DNA from: Chloroflexota bacterium
GTDB lineage: Bacteria > Chloroflexota > Anaerolineae > Promineifilales > Promineifilaceae
Assembly (NCBI GenBank): GCA_017993775.1
Contig: JAGOMA010000003.1
Location: 62,001 to 126,000, forward strand
Length of the DNA stretch: 64,000 bases
Direction of reading: 5' to 3'
A model generated the notes under the pieces. The model was not told the origin of the DNA. It ran no database searches and saw only the letters and a program-made list of their open reading frames with translations. Below are positions 24,195-32,866 of the stretch, piece after piece. Every line of letters starts with the position of its first letter. Position 1 is the stretch's first letter. The position numbers were made by a program, and so were the translations under genes.

Positions 24195-27089
24195 ATGAAG
24201 CAATTCATTAGATTTGGGACGGTGGCTTTTGCGGTCAGTTTTTTGGGGATGTTGGCTTGGGCGGGCATGCAACCTGTGAGCCAGAAAAGTCATTCAGACG
24301 TGATGAGTCATGCGGGAGCGATTGAACGCCCACACCTGGACGATGACTGGTTGACTTTGGCTGTTTCTGAATTACAGCAAGCTGAATATCGTTTATCTGG
24401 GCAGGGTGATTTGTATCAGGCTTCGAATCGCGCCCAAAACTTGCGTACATCTTTTTCGGCGGAGGGTATCTGGCTGACGCCGCGCGTGGTGGATGCGTTG
24501 ACCTGGCAGTGGGGTTTGCAGTTGGTTGGTTATGGCCAGGATGGAGAGGTAACGGCCGTTCCCCCCGCACACCTCACGGCCGTTGGCGCACAGATTACCT
24601 ATACTCGTGACAACCTTCTGGAATGGTATACCAACGATGTCCGCGGCGTTGAGCAAGGTTTTACGCTGCTGCGGCCTGCCGCCGGCGATGAATGGCTGCT
24701 GGACCTGGCCGTTTCGGGAAATTTGCGCCCCCAGCTTGTGGCTGATGGCCAGGCAATTGGCTTTTATACGGCCGTTGGCCAACAAGTGCTGCAATATCGT
24801 GATCTAAAAGCCTACGATGCCCGCGGCAAAACCCTGCCTTCCGCTATGGAATTGATCGCGCTGGCGGATGGGCAAACGGCCGTGCGCCTGCACGTCGACG
24901 CGGCCGACGCGGCGTACCCGCTGACCATCGATCCCCTCATTTTGACCCCAGAATCCGATTGGACCAGCTTCACGGCCCAAGACGCCAATTACGGCTATGC
25001 CGCTGCCTCTGCCGGGGACGTGAATGGAGACGGGTATGATGATGTCATTGTTGGCGCAAACTGGTATGACAATGGCCAGGTCGATGAAGGCGCTGCGTTT
25101 GTATTTCTTGGGTCTCCTGCGGGTTTGAATCCGTTGTTCGATTGGCGGTATGAAAGCAACACAACGCAGGAAGAATTTGGCATTGCCGTGAGTACAGCCG
25201 GGGACGTGAATGGGGACGGGTATGACGATGTTCTCATTGGCGCAAATTCACCCCTTGGCAGTTTGATGGGCAAGGCGTATGTGTTTTACGGTTCGCCAAC
25301 GGGTCTGGCGGCCGCGCCTGCCTGGGTTGCCAATGGTGAACAGATTGCCGACAAATTTGGCACGGCCGTTGCCTCGGCTGGCGACGTGAACAATGACACC
25401 TACGACGACATCATCATTGGCGCGCCGGAATACAGTGGGGCGACTGGCCTACCGTCTGGGCGGGCATATGTCTATTATGGCAGCGCGGCAGGATTGTCCA
25501 CGACGGCCGATTGGATCGCTGAAAGCGATTTAATCGGCTCCCGGTTTGGCTTCTCAGTCAATACGGCCGGCGACGTGAACAACGATATGTTTGCGGACGT
25601 GATCATTGGCGCGCCCGACTATGCCCCCAGCGCTGTGACAGGTCTGACGGCCGTTTACTTGGGCGGGCAAAACGGGTTGCCTGCCGCTACGCCGCCCATC
25701 GCCACTCTGGGCGATGCGTCCAGCGTCCTGATTGGTGAAATACCGTTTGGCGCGCCGCACCAATTTGGTTTTGCCGCAGCTGCCGCCGGTGACGTCAACG
25801 GCGATGGATTGGGCGACGTGATAGTCGGCGCGCCGAGGTATGGGGATCAATTTGGCGTTTATGGGGCCGCTTTGGTTTATTTCGGCACGCCCCAGGGCCA
25901 GGTGTTAACGCCTACATTCTTGAGCGCCTATACGCCCGACGCCATGTTTGGGCACGATGTCGGTACAGCCGGAGATATGAATGGCGACGGTTATGATGAG
26001 GTAATTATCGGCGCTCCTGGGTATAACGCCGGCATCCAGGGTTTCCGGCCAGCGTTGGTCGGTGGCGGTGGGGCGTTTGTTTACCAGGGCACGCCCGCGA
26101 TTTCCGAGCTGTTTCCGATCTGGTATGGAGCCAGCCTGACGGCTGATGCCCGGTACGGGACATCGGCTGTTGCCGCCGGAGATGTTAATGGCGATGGCTT
26201 TAGCGATGTGTTGGTGGGCGCGCCGCAGCTGCCCAATCCGAGCGGATTTAAAGGGCAGGCGTTTGCTTATTACGGTTCGGGCGTCATTTCGGTGCTTACG
26301 GCCGTTAACTCCAGCCCGACGCCGCTCGGCCAGCCCACCTTTTTCCAGGCATTAGCGCCAGGGGCCGGCTTTTTGCATTACGAATGGGCGTTTGGTGATG
26401 GCGGCACTGCCGTTGGCGGCACGGCCGTTGGCCAAACTCTAGGCCATGTGTACGCGGAACCGGGTCTTTACACCGCCCTGGTAACGGCAACCAGCCTGAC
26501 CGATATGGCTTATGCCACCACGCCGGTCACGGTTACTGTCGATTCAACCGTGACGCCAGACGGTGGCGGCGATTTGACTTTTACCAATCCGACCACTGGT
26601 TTAGGGCTGAACGTTCATGTACCGGCCGGCGCAGTATCCGACTTGTTGCAGTTGTCTTACACGCCGCTGGTCACCATTTCGCAACCATCGCCCACCGGAA
26701 CGATTGGGTATTATTTTGACCTGGACGCCGTGGACGGGAAAAAGGTGTACTTGCCGCTTATTCCGGTTGGGGATGCGCCGATTGTTGTTGAAGAAACTCA
26801 GGCAGTGGTCGGGGAAACGGCCGTGCCTCTGCCCACTTCTCCCACTGCCCCCACACCCGGTTTCACCTTCTTGCAGCCGGTCAGCATCAAAATCTTCTAC
26901 AGCGAAGCGACCCTGCCGCCCGGCACAGATGAAAACGCGATGAAACTGACGTTTTGGGATAAACCCAGCCAACGTTGGATAGACGCAGCCACCAGCTGCG
27001 TTCCGGCATCCACCTACGAGTATAACCCGGTCGAAAACTGGTTCAGGGTGGATATTTGCCATCTCAGCCGGTTCAGTGTATCCGGCTAA
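24195..27089 (+). CDS. Secreted FG-GAP beta-propeller protein with PKD domain
   Basis: A 964-residue exported protein. Signal peptide KQFIRFGTVAFAVSFLGMLA, then an N-terminal region ending at LTIDPLIL, then seven FG-GAP/integrin-alpha repeats, each with AGDVNGDGYDDVIVGA-like calcium loops (between 25010 and 26225), enough for a complete seven-bladed propeller. A PKD domain follows (HYEWAFGDGG, GHVYAEPGLYTALV), then a C-terminal beta domain related to ZU5/GAIN-like regions (CHLSRFSVSG). ATG 24195 is preferred to 24183, since GGAGGG lies between them. No C-terminal membrane anchor is seen. A likely role is adhesion or surface binding. HIP octamers are frequent, and GGTAVGGTAVG in the PKD domain is a duplicated version. 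Confidence 0.85.
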   Translation: MKQFIRFGTVAFAVSFLGMLAWAGMQPVSQKSHSDVMSHAGAIERPHLDDDWLTLAVSELQQAEYRLSGQGDLYQASNRAQNLRTSFSAEGIWLTPRVVDALTWQWGLQLVGYGQDGEVTAVPPAHLTAVGAQITYTRDNLLEWYTNDVRGVEQGFTLLRPAAGDEWLLDLAVSGNLRPQLVADGQAIGFYTAVGQQVLQYRDLKAYDARGKTLPSAMELIALADGQTAVRLHVDAADAAYPLTIDPLILTPESDWTSFTAQDANYGYAAASAGDVNGDGYDDVIVGANWYDNGQVDEGAAFVFLGSPAGLNPLFDWRYESNTTQEEFGIAVSTAGDVNGDGYDDVLIGANSPLGSLMGKAYVFYGSPTGLAAAPAWVANGEQIADKFGTAVASAGDVNNDTYDDIIIGAPEYSGATGLPSGRAYVYYGSAAGLSTTADWIAESDLIGSRFGFSVNTAGDVNNDMFADVIIGAPDYAPSAVTGLTAVYLGGQNGLPAATPPIATLGDASSVLIGEIPFGAPHQFGFAAAAAGDVNGDGLGDVIVGAPRYGDQFGVYGAALVYFGTPQGQVLTPTFLSAYTPDAMFGHDVGTAGDMNGDGYDEVIIGAPGYNAGIQGFRPALVGGGGAFVYQGTPAISELFPIWYGASLTADARYGTSAVAAGDVNGDGFSDVLVGAPQLPNPSGFKGQAFAYYGSGVISVLTAVNSSPTPLGQPTFFQALAPGAGFLHYEWAFGDGGTAVGGTAVGQTLGHVYAEPGLYTALVTATSLTDMAYATTPVTVTVDSTVTPDGGGDLTFTNPTTGLGLNVHVPAGAVSDLLQLSYTPLVTISQPSPTGTIGYYFDLDAVDGKKVYLPLIPVGDAPIVVEETQAVVGETAVPLPTSPTAPTPGFTFLQPVSIKIFYSEATLPPGTDENAMKLTFWDKPSQRWIDAATSCVPASTYEYNPVENWFRVDICHLSRFSVSG

Positions 27090-27138
27090 CAAGCAGGTAG
27101 TGGGCGTATTCGTTTAGCGAATTGCGCGAAACAGACAC

Positions 27139-27169
27139 AAGGAGGCGTCTAATCAACGCCTCCTTTTTG
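27139..27169. terminator. Bidirectional terminator between convergent genes
   Basis: AAGGAGGCGT (27139-27148) pairs with ACGCCTCCTT (27155-27164), followed by T residues; overlaps the stop of the cyclase gene. Confidence 0.85.
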
Positions 27170-30100
27170 TTTGGCGTATAGGTCGCGGATGGCGCGATGG
27201 GTAGGAATGTCTGACAGGTAAGCGTGTCTCAGAGCGTCTTCGCTGATTTTTTGACTTTGTTCCATGAGCAGCGCATGGGCTTTGCCAATAATCTGTTCCG
27301 CCCGCGCTTCCTGGTTTGTGCATGCCAGCGTCTGCGCGCAAACGAGCAGGACGTCCAGAGGGTATTCCAGGCCGTTGATGCCGTTTGTTTCGATCCAGGC
27401 CAGGGCTTCTTCTACCAGTTCATGAGCGGCTGTAAAGTGCTGCTGCTTCAGCGCGACTCGGGCCAGATCGGCCGTATTGTCGATGGCGCAGGCTGTCTGC
27501 CCAATGTCGCGGCGGATAAGCATGGCTTCATGGTATGCGGCCTTTGCTTCTTCAAACGCGCCCAGTCCTTCTAGCGATTTGGCTACGGCCGTTAAACTAT
27601 ACCCTTCTCCCAACCTGTCCCCAATTGCCCGGTCGATAGCCAGGGCATGGTCTGCCGCCTCTTTGGCCTGCTGTTCCTGGTCCATATCGTGCAGCACCAG
27701 AGCCAAATTGCTGGCCGCCGACGATTCTTCTAGCCGGTCGTGCAGCGTTTCGGCCAGCGACAGCGCCTGCTTGTGCAGCGTTTGCGCTTCGTTAAGGTTT
27801 CCCAGCGTATGATAAATGGCCCCCAAATTGTTGAGAATGCGCGCCTCGTTGTGGCGGCTGCCGATCATCTGGGTGATGGTCAGCGCTTCCTCCCCGCTTT
27901 CTTTCGCTTTGCCAAAATCGCCTAATCCATGATAAACGCCAACCAGATTCAGTAAGCAGGCGGTTTGCCGGTGCAGGTTGTTCAGGCTGCGCGTCAGCAC
28001 AAGCGCTTTTTCATAATGATCGCGTGCCTGGTGATGATTGCCCAAGAAATAATAAACCACGCCCAGGCGCACCAGACTGGTCGCTTCGGTGAGTTGGTCG
28101 CCATTTTGGCAGGCGAGAGCTTGCGCCTGGAAGAGGAGTTGTTCAGCTTCGTCGAAGAGGCCCTGACGGACGAGGGCAAAGGCCCATTCGTTCAGGCCGA
28201 CGGCTTGCTGGTGGGGGTGGTTGGCTTGTTGGGCCAGGGTGACGGCCGTTTTCGCCAGGGTAACGGCCGTGGGAAAATCACTAATCGCCTGATAATACAC
28301 CGCACACTTCAAGGCCACCTCGGCGCGCTGGCCATCCGTGGCCGCCAGCGCCTGCAAAGCGTCCAGGTCTGTTTTTTGCGCCTCCCGGCGGCCGGTTAAA
28401 TGATAGACCTCGGCTCGATCGCTCAACAACTCATGGTGTTGCTCCTGCTGCAATTCAGATAACTCCGGCTGGTTGGCCAGCAAACTCAACGCCCGACCGA
28501 AATAACCAATGGCTTCCTCGTTGGCAAACTGCGCCGCCGCCTGTTTCCCTGCCCGCGTCAGATACGCAATGGCTTTGTCTGGCACGTCTCCCTCGTCAAA
28601 ATGGTAGGCAATCAGGGGCAGCAAAAAGCCGGTATGCTCGCCCAACTGCTCCTCCAGAGCGGCCGCTACCTGCTGGTGGATCTGTCGTCGCGTTTGTTTA
28701 GGCACGGTGGTGTAAGCTACTTCTTGGATGAGAATGTGACGGAACGCCCATTCCCAATCCTCAGCGATTTGCGATTGGCTCAGCCGATCGGCCAATTGGC
28801 GAACTTCCAGCAAGAGCAGCGTAGGTTCCACCGAATCAATCTGCGTGATTTGGGCCAGCAGCTGCTGCCAGAACGTGCGCCCAATGATGGCTGCGTGCTG
28901 CGTGATTTGCTTGTTTTGCGGCGGCAGCCTGTCCAGACGAGCGGCGATGATGTCTTGAACAGAACCGGGGACGCGCACATCGGCTACGGCGCGGCTGACG
29001 CGCCAAACGCCGCCTGATTCATCTTCTTGCAGCGTGCCGTCTTCGATGAAGGAACGAATCAGTTCTTCGACAAAAAATGGGTTGCCTTGCGCGTGGGCGT
29101 TGATCAAGGCCGAGAGTTCCGTGGGCAGCGTCTGATCTAACAAGCCGGCCATAAGCGCGGCGGATTGGCTTTCGTTCAGCGAGGAGAGGTCCAGGCGGCG
29201 ATGGGGCGGCTGGGTTAATTCGCGTAAAAGTTGATCCAGAGTGGAGATGGTATCTTCGGCTGGGCGGCTGAGAATGAGCAGCATAACGGTTTGATGGGTG
29301 AATAATCCGCGCGCGACCAGGTTTAGAATGCGTTCCAGAAAAGCCAGTGACAGCACGTCGGCCCAATGGAGGTCGTCTAGAATTAGCAGGAGGGGCGATT
29401 CGACGGCGGCGGCCAGGAGGATGCGTTCCAAAGAGAGGAACGTGCGGTCACGGCGCTGTTCGGGGTCCAGGTTTTGCAGCGGATTGTCGGCCAGCGGCAA
29501 GCCCAGGATACCGACCAGGGAGCCTAGTTGGTAGCGAAATTCGGTGCTGTCGAGGGTTGGGTGTAAGTTGTGCAAGCGGCTGGTAAGTTGGGCCACGGCC
29601 GTTTCCGCGCCCACATCTCGCCCAACTGTAAACAAAGAGCGCATCAACTCGGCGAGCAGTGAATAGGGGGTGGTACGGGTGTGGGTATAGCCGGTGCCGC
29701 TGAGGATGTGCGTTTGCGGGTGGGTTTCCGTCATCCAGGCGACAAATTCACGCCGGATACGGGACTTACCAATGCCGGCTTCGCCGATAACGGCCGTGGC
29801 CTGCCACGTCTGTTCCGCCATCGCCTGCCGAAACGTCGCTTTTAAGGCCGCGAATTCTGCATCGCGCCCCACCATGGGCGCGTATAAACCAACCAACCCG
29901 CGCACCCGCCCTCGCTCCGCCTTCTCGCCCACCACCAGATACACCGTGATCGGTTCGCTTTTGCCCTTTACCGTAATTTGCTGCGGCGGCTCAAAATCAA
30001 AAATGGCCCGAATGTGCCTGATCGTAGACGCGCTGATCAAAATGCGGCCCACCGGGGCGGCGTGTTCCAGCCGCGACGCAAGATTGACCGTATCACCCAT

Positions 30101-30655
30101 CACGGTGTAGCTGCGCGCCTTTAATCCGCCCACCAAACCGGCCAGCACCTCGCCGGTGTTCAGGCCAATGCGCATTTGCAGGCTAAAGCCACGTTCCTGT
30201 TCCAGAGCCGCGCTGAAATTGGCAATCACTTTCTGCATAGCCAGCGCCGCCCGCACAGCCATCTCTTCATGGTTTTCCAAAGCTTGCGGCGCGCCAAAAA
30301 GAGCCATGACTGCGTCACCGCTGTATTTGTCGATGGCGCCGCCATAGCGGTGGATTTCGGCCGTCACTGTCTGGAACAGCCGGTTCATGATGGCGGCTAC
30401 ATCTTCTGGGTCCAGGTTTTCACTTAGCGCCGTATACCCGGAGACATCGGCGAACAGCACGGTGACTCGTTTGCGCTCATCAGGGGCCTGGTCAGGCTGG
30501 ATCAGTGTCGCCAGCCGTTCGCGCAGCAGCCCCAAAGCGGTGTCTACAACCAGATCGCCCAAAGAGGCGCGTTGGGTTTCTAAAGCCACAATCGTGGTTT
30601 CGATGTTGTGAATTTCTTGCTGAAAAGAGCGATGGGTTTTCTGTGATTCGTTCAT
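27149..30655 (-). CDS. Class III nucleotide cyclase fused to AAA ATPase and TPR repeats
   Basis: An 1168-residue signalling protein. An N-terminal coiled segment is followed by a class III cyclase domain (residues about 60-240) with both metal aspartates, D70 in LFADVSGYTALS and D114 in KYSGDAVMALFGAP, and the VMGDTVNLASRLE segment. Next is a STAND/AAA ATPase with Walker A GEAGIGKSRIRREF and Walker B LLLILDDLHWAD, and then about ten TPR-like helical pairs (AIGYFGRALSLL, ALVLTRSLNNLHRQTACLLNLV, GEALTITQMIG). This is a common architecture in Chloroflexota and Actinobacteria, presumably a cAMP-making sensor regulated by TPR-bound partners. ATG 30655; single-gene unit. Confidence 0.88.
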   Translation of the reverse strand: MNESQKTHRSFQQEIHNIETTIVALETQRASLGDLVVDTALGLLRERLATLIQPDQAPDERKRVTVLFADVSGYTALSENLDPEDVAAIMNRLFQTVTAEIHRYGGAIDKYSGDAVMALFGAPQALENHEEMAVRAALAMQKVIANFSAALEQERGFSLQMRIGLNTGEVLAGLVGGLKARSYTVMGDTVNLASRLEHAAPVGRILISASTIRHIRAIFDFEPPQQITVKGKSEPITVYLVVGEKAERGRVRGLVGLYAPMVGRDAEFAALKATFRQAMAEQTWQATAVIGEAGIGKSRIRREFVAWMTETHPQTHILSGTGYTHTRTTPYSLLAELMRSLFTVGRDVGAETAVAQLTSRLHNLHPTLDSTEFRYQLGSLVGILGLPLADNPLQNLDPEQRRDRTFLSLERILLAAAVESPLLLILDDLHWADVLSLAFLERILNLVARGLFTHQTVMLLILSRPAEDTISTLDQLLRELTQPPHRRLDLSSLNESQSAALMAGLLDQTLPTELSALINAHAQGNPFFVEELIRSFIEDGTLQEDESGGVWRVSRAVADVRVPGSVQDIIAARLDRLPPQNKQITQHAAIIGRTFWQQLLAQITQIDSVEPTLLLLEVRQLADRLSQSQIAEDWEWAFRHILIQEVAYTTVPKQTRRQIHQQVAAALEEQLGEHTGFLLPLIAYHFDEGDVPDKAIAYLTRAGKQAAAQFANEEAIGYFGRALSLLANQPELSELQQEQHHELLSDRAEVYHLTGRREAQKTDLDALQALAATDGQRAEVALKCAVYYQAISDFPTAVTLAKTAVTLAQQANHPHQQAVGLNEWAFALVRQGLFDEAEQLLFQAQALACQNGDQLTEATSLVRLGVVYYFLGNHHQARDHYEKALVLTRSLNNLHRQTACLLNLVGVYHGLGDFGKAKESGEEALTITQMIGSRHNEARILNNLGAIYHTLGNLNEAQTLHKQALSLAETLHDRLEESSAASNLALVLHDMDQEQQAKEAADHALAIDRAIGDRLGEGYSLTAVAKSLEGLGAFEEAKAAYHEAMLIRRDIGQTACAIDNTADLARVALKQQHFTAAHELVEEALAWIETNGINGLEYPLDVLLVCAQTLACTNQEARAEQIIGKAHALLMEQSQKISEDALRHAYLSDIPTHRAIRDLYAKQKGGVD

Positions 30656-30821
30656 GTCTTATCTATGAGCACCTTGTTGCAGGTGCGTTGATTGTCAGTA
30701 TAACAGATTGTAGCTCTATGAAAATTTGCGTCTGTAAACGGTGGCTCACTTGATTTGTTCTTGATATAACCTGCTGTCATATCGCAATCTGAAGAGATGG
30801 GGTAATGGTTCTGGTCTCTCT

Positions 30822-30896
30822 GGAAAGGCCCTTGGGGTTTAAGGTCCAGACAATCTGGCTTCTCGAGAACAAGCCCTTAGGGTCTGTATAGATACG
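30822..30896. repeat. Dispersed hairpin element, copy 1
   Basis: The stretch TCTCTGG...CCCTTGGGGTTT...CAAGCCCTTAGGGTCTGTA matches the element at 55527-55600 in ends, spacing and parts of the middle. It stands just upstream of the start at 30905. The two CCCTTNGGG arms differ, so pairing is weaker than in copy 2. Confidence 0.55.
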
Positions 30897-30904
30897 AGGT
30901 GGAT

Positions 30905-31624
30905 ATGTTAAAACCGGCTGATTTTTTTGATTTACGGGATGGGCTTATTGCCGCCATTTTTGCCGACTGTGACTACGTGTGGCAGGCACTGCCTAAGATC
31001 AGCGCCCATGTTGCGCGGTTGGTGGGCGATGGGCAGACAATTTTGGGCGAGGTGATGCCTGGGGCCTATTTAAGCGGCCGTCCGATTTATATTGCTGAGG
31101 GCGCGCGCATTGAGCCGGGCGCGTATGTACACGGCCCGGCATATATTGGCCCTGGCGCGGTTGTGCGCCATGGCGCATTTGTGCGGGAAGATGTTATTTT
31201 GCTGGAGGGGGCGATTTTAGGGCATGCCAGCGAAGCGAAGAACAGTCTTTTTTTGCCCCATGCGGCCGCGCCGCACTTTAACTACGTAGGCGACTCGATT
31301 TTGGGACATCATGTGAACCTGGGCGCGGGCACGAAGTTGAGCAATTTGGGTATTCTAAGCGAGAAAGATGTGGCGACGGGGAAACGGCCGTCTATCATCC
31401 TGCCCATTGAGGATACTCAGTACGATACCGGGCTGGCAAAAATGGGCGCAATCTTGGGCGATGGGGCGCAGACCGGCTGCAATTCGGTCCTTAACCCTGG
31501 CTGCCTGGTCGGGCGAAATACGTTGGTCTATGCCAATGCCAGCTTGCGCAAAGGTTACCATCCTGCCAACAGCATCATCAAACTGCGCCAAACCATCCGC
31601 CGTATAGACAAAGTGGCGGAGTGA
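30905..31624 (+). CDS. Left-handed beta-helix acyltransferase-like protein (GlmU C-terminal type)
   Basis: A 239-residue protein made mostly of hexapeptide repeats (IYIAEGARIEPGAYVHGPAY, IGPGAVVRHGAFVREDVILL, GAILGDGAQTGCNSVLNPGCLVG), the fold of acetyltransferases such as the GlmU C-terminal half. HNxx-type residues appear in HFNYVGDSILGHHVNLGAGTKLSNL, close to GlmU. It has no uridyltransferase half, so it may be a sugar-phosphate acetyltransferase partner or a carbonic-anhydrase-like homologue. ATG 30905 has GAGG at 30896-30899. The next gene is convergent. Family call good; substrate uncertain. Confidence 0.78.
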   Translation: MLKPADFFDLRDGLIAAIFADCDYVWQALPKISAHVARLVGDGQTILGEVMPGAYLSGRPIYIAEGARIEPGAYVHGPAYIGPGAVVRHGAFVREDVILLEGAILGHASEAKNSLFLPHAAAPHFNYVGDSILGHHVNLGAGTKLSNLGILSEKDVATGKRPSIILPIEDTQYDTGLAKMGAILGDGAQTGCNSVLNPGCLVGRNTLVYANASLRKGYHPANSIIKLRQTIRRIDKVAE

Positions 31625-31637
31625 CCACGAGTGTTGA

Positions 31638-32789
31638 TTAGCGGCTGCCCTTTTGCCCCGATTCTCGCAGTTCCGTAGAAGAAATGTCTTTGCGGAACTG
31701 GTTGGGGGGCAGCGTTTGGAAGAGGTTCTCAAAGCCCTCAGGGATATCCAGATCATCGGCGTGGCGGAATTGGCTGTCGCCATCCAGGCGGCCGGCGACG
31801 AGGAAGCGGCAGTTTTGCTGGCGGATGGTTTCCAGAGCGGCGCAAAGGTTGGCATGGCTGTGGCCGTAGAAGCGGGGTTGGAGGATGCGCACCGCCGTAT
31901 CAAACCCCACCACAAATGTCGCTCCCGGGTACAATCGCGCTTTCTCCACAAACGTGGTGGCGTGGCTGACGTAGACCGGGTAGCGGCCGGCAAATTGGGC
32001 CAGACGATATAACACAGTGGGGGCGGGCAGCGGCGGCTTGTCGGCGTTGCGGGCGGCCAGTTCGAAGGCTACGGGCTTGCCCAACAAATGGGCGGCGGCG
32101 CGGGCCATGCCCAGATGCCCATCGTGCAGGGGGTTGAAGGAGCCGGAAAGTAAAACCTGGGGGTGGGCGTCGGTGGTGCGGATACGGCCGTTATCCTGCA
32201 CGCCAAAATAAGGGATTTCTCCGTGATGGAGCCGCCGGGTGGCCAGTTCGTAATCGTAAACCGATTGTTCTAAATGGTCCTCGTCCGTCAGCGGCAGCGA
32301 GAGGCGCTGTTCCAGGCCGCAAGCCTCCGCCAGACAATTTAAAATCAGGCGGCTGACGAGGTTTTCTTCACCGGCGCGGTCGCGGAACCCTTTGTTCAGG
32401 CGCAGCGTGCGGCAGCAGAGGTGGTTGGGCTGCCAGGTGGCGATGTGGGCGCGGTGTTCGCCCAATTTTGGCCGATCGGTGATGATGGTGGCCGTGCAGG
32501 CCAATCCGACCATCGGCCCTTCGCTTTCTAGCCAGCGGGCGCGGGTGTAGGCGCGGCCGGCCATCAGCCGGGCGGTGTCGTCGGCTACGTATTGGCGCGG
32601 GCGCTGGTCGAGGAAATCGTTAAAGCTGGCTTGCCCGTAGGGAACCAGGGCTTCCAGCAGCGTGCGCGTCGCTCCGGCGACGCCGAGCAGGTCGGAGAGC
32701 GCCTGCGTACCGGCTCCGGCGGTGACAAACACGATTCGCACGGGGTTGTCGTGGATGGCTTGAACCAGTTGTTGCACATCATTTTCCAT
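31638..32789 (-). CDS. CinA/PncC-like amidase fused to NMN adenylyltransferase-like domain
   Basis: A 383-residue protein joining two NAD-related domains. The N-terminal 160 residues resemble the CinA C-terminal (PncC) NMN deamidase fold (FVTAGAGTQALSDLLGVAGA, EALVPYGQASFNDFL, GLACTATI). The C-terminal part is a nucleotidylyltransferase with SGSFNPLHDGHLGMA (the HxGH motif) and ISSTELR near the end. Together they could deamidate NMN and adenylate the product. The conserved PncC Ser/Lys context is altered, so activity is not certain. ATG 32789 is preferred; GTG 32807 is an alternative. TACAAT at 32798-32803 (minus strand) may give a leaderless transcript. Similar fusions occur in plants and some bacteria. 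Confidence 0.7.
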   Translation of the reverse strand: MENDVQQLVQAIHDNPVRIVFVTAGAGTQALSDLLGVAGATRTLLEALVPYGQASFNDFLDQRPRQYVADDTARLMAGRAYTRARWLESEGPMVGLACTATIITDRPKLGEHRAHIATWQPNHLCCRTLRLNKGFRDRAGEENLVSRLILNCLAEACGLEQRLSLPLTDEDHLEQSVYDYELATRRLHHGEIPYFGVQDNGRIRTTDAHPQVLLSGSFNPLHDGHLGMARAAAHLLGKPVAFELAARNADKPPLPAPTVLYRLAQFAGRYPVYVSHATTFVEKARLYPGATFVVGFDTAVRILQPRFYGHSHANLCAALETIRQQNCRFLVAGRLDGDSQFRHADDLDIPEGFENLFQTLPPNQFRKDISSTELRESGQKGSR

Positions 32790-32832
32790 AGCGCAAAATT
32801 GTAGCACGGGTTCCGCGTTTAGGTACCTTTGT

Positions 32833-32838
32833 TATAAT
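32833..32838 (+). promoter_or_regulatory. -10 element for the first GT39-like gene
   Basis: Perfect TATAAT. It overlaps an in-frame ATG at 32837, which therefore cannot be the start; ATG 32867 is inside the transcript. No clear -35 was seen. Confidence 0.55.
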
Positions 32839-32866
32839 GGGTCAGATTGAGCTATTGGCGGCGTGT

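Noticed and set aside
27112-27125. TTAGCGAAT half-site like the aceB operators
   Set aside because: Single half-site between convergent gene ends with no promoter nearby; likely chance.
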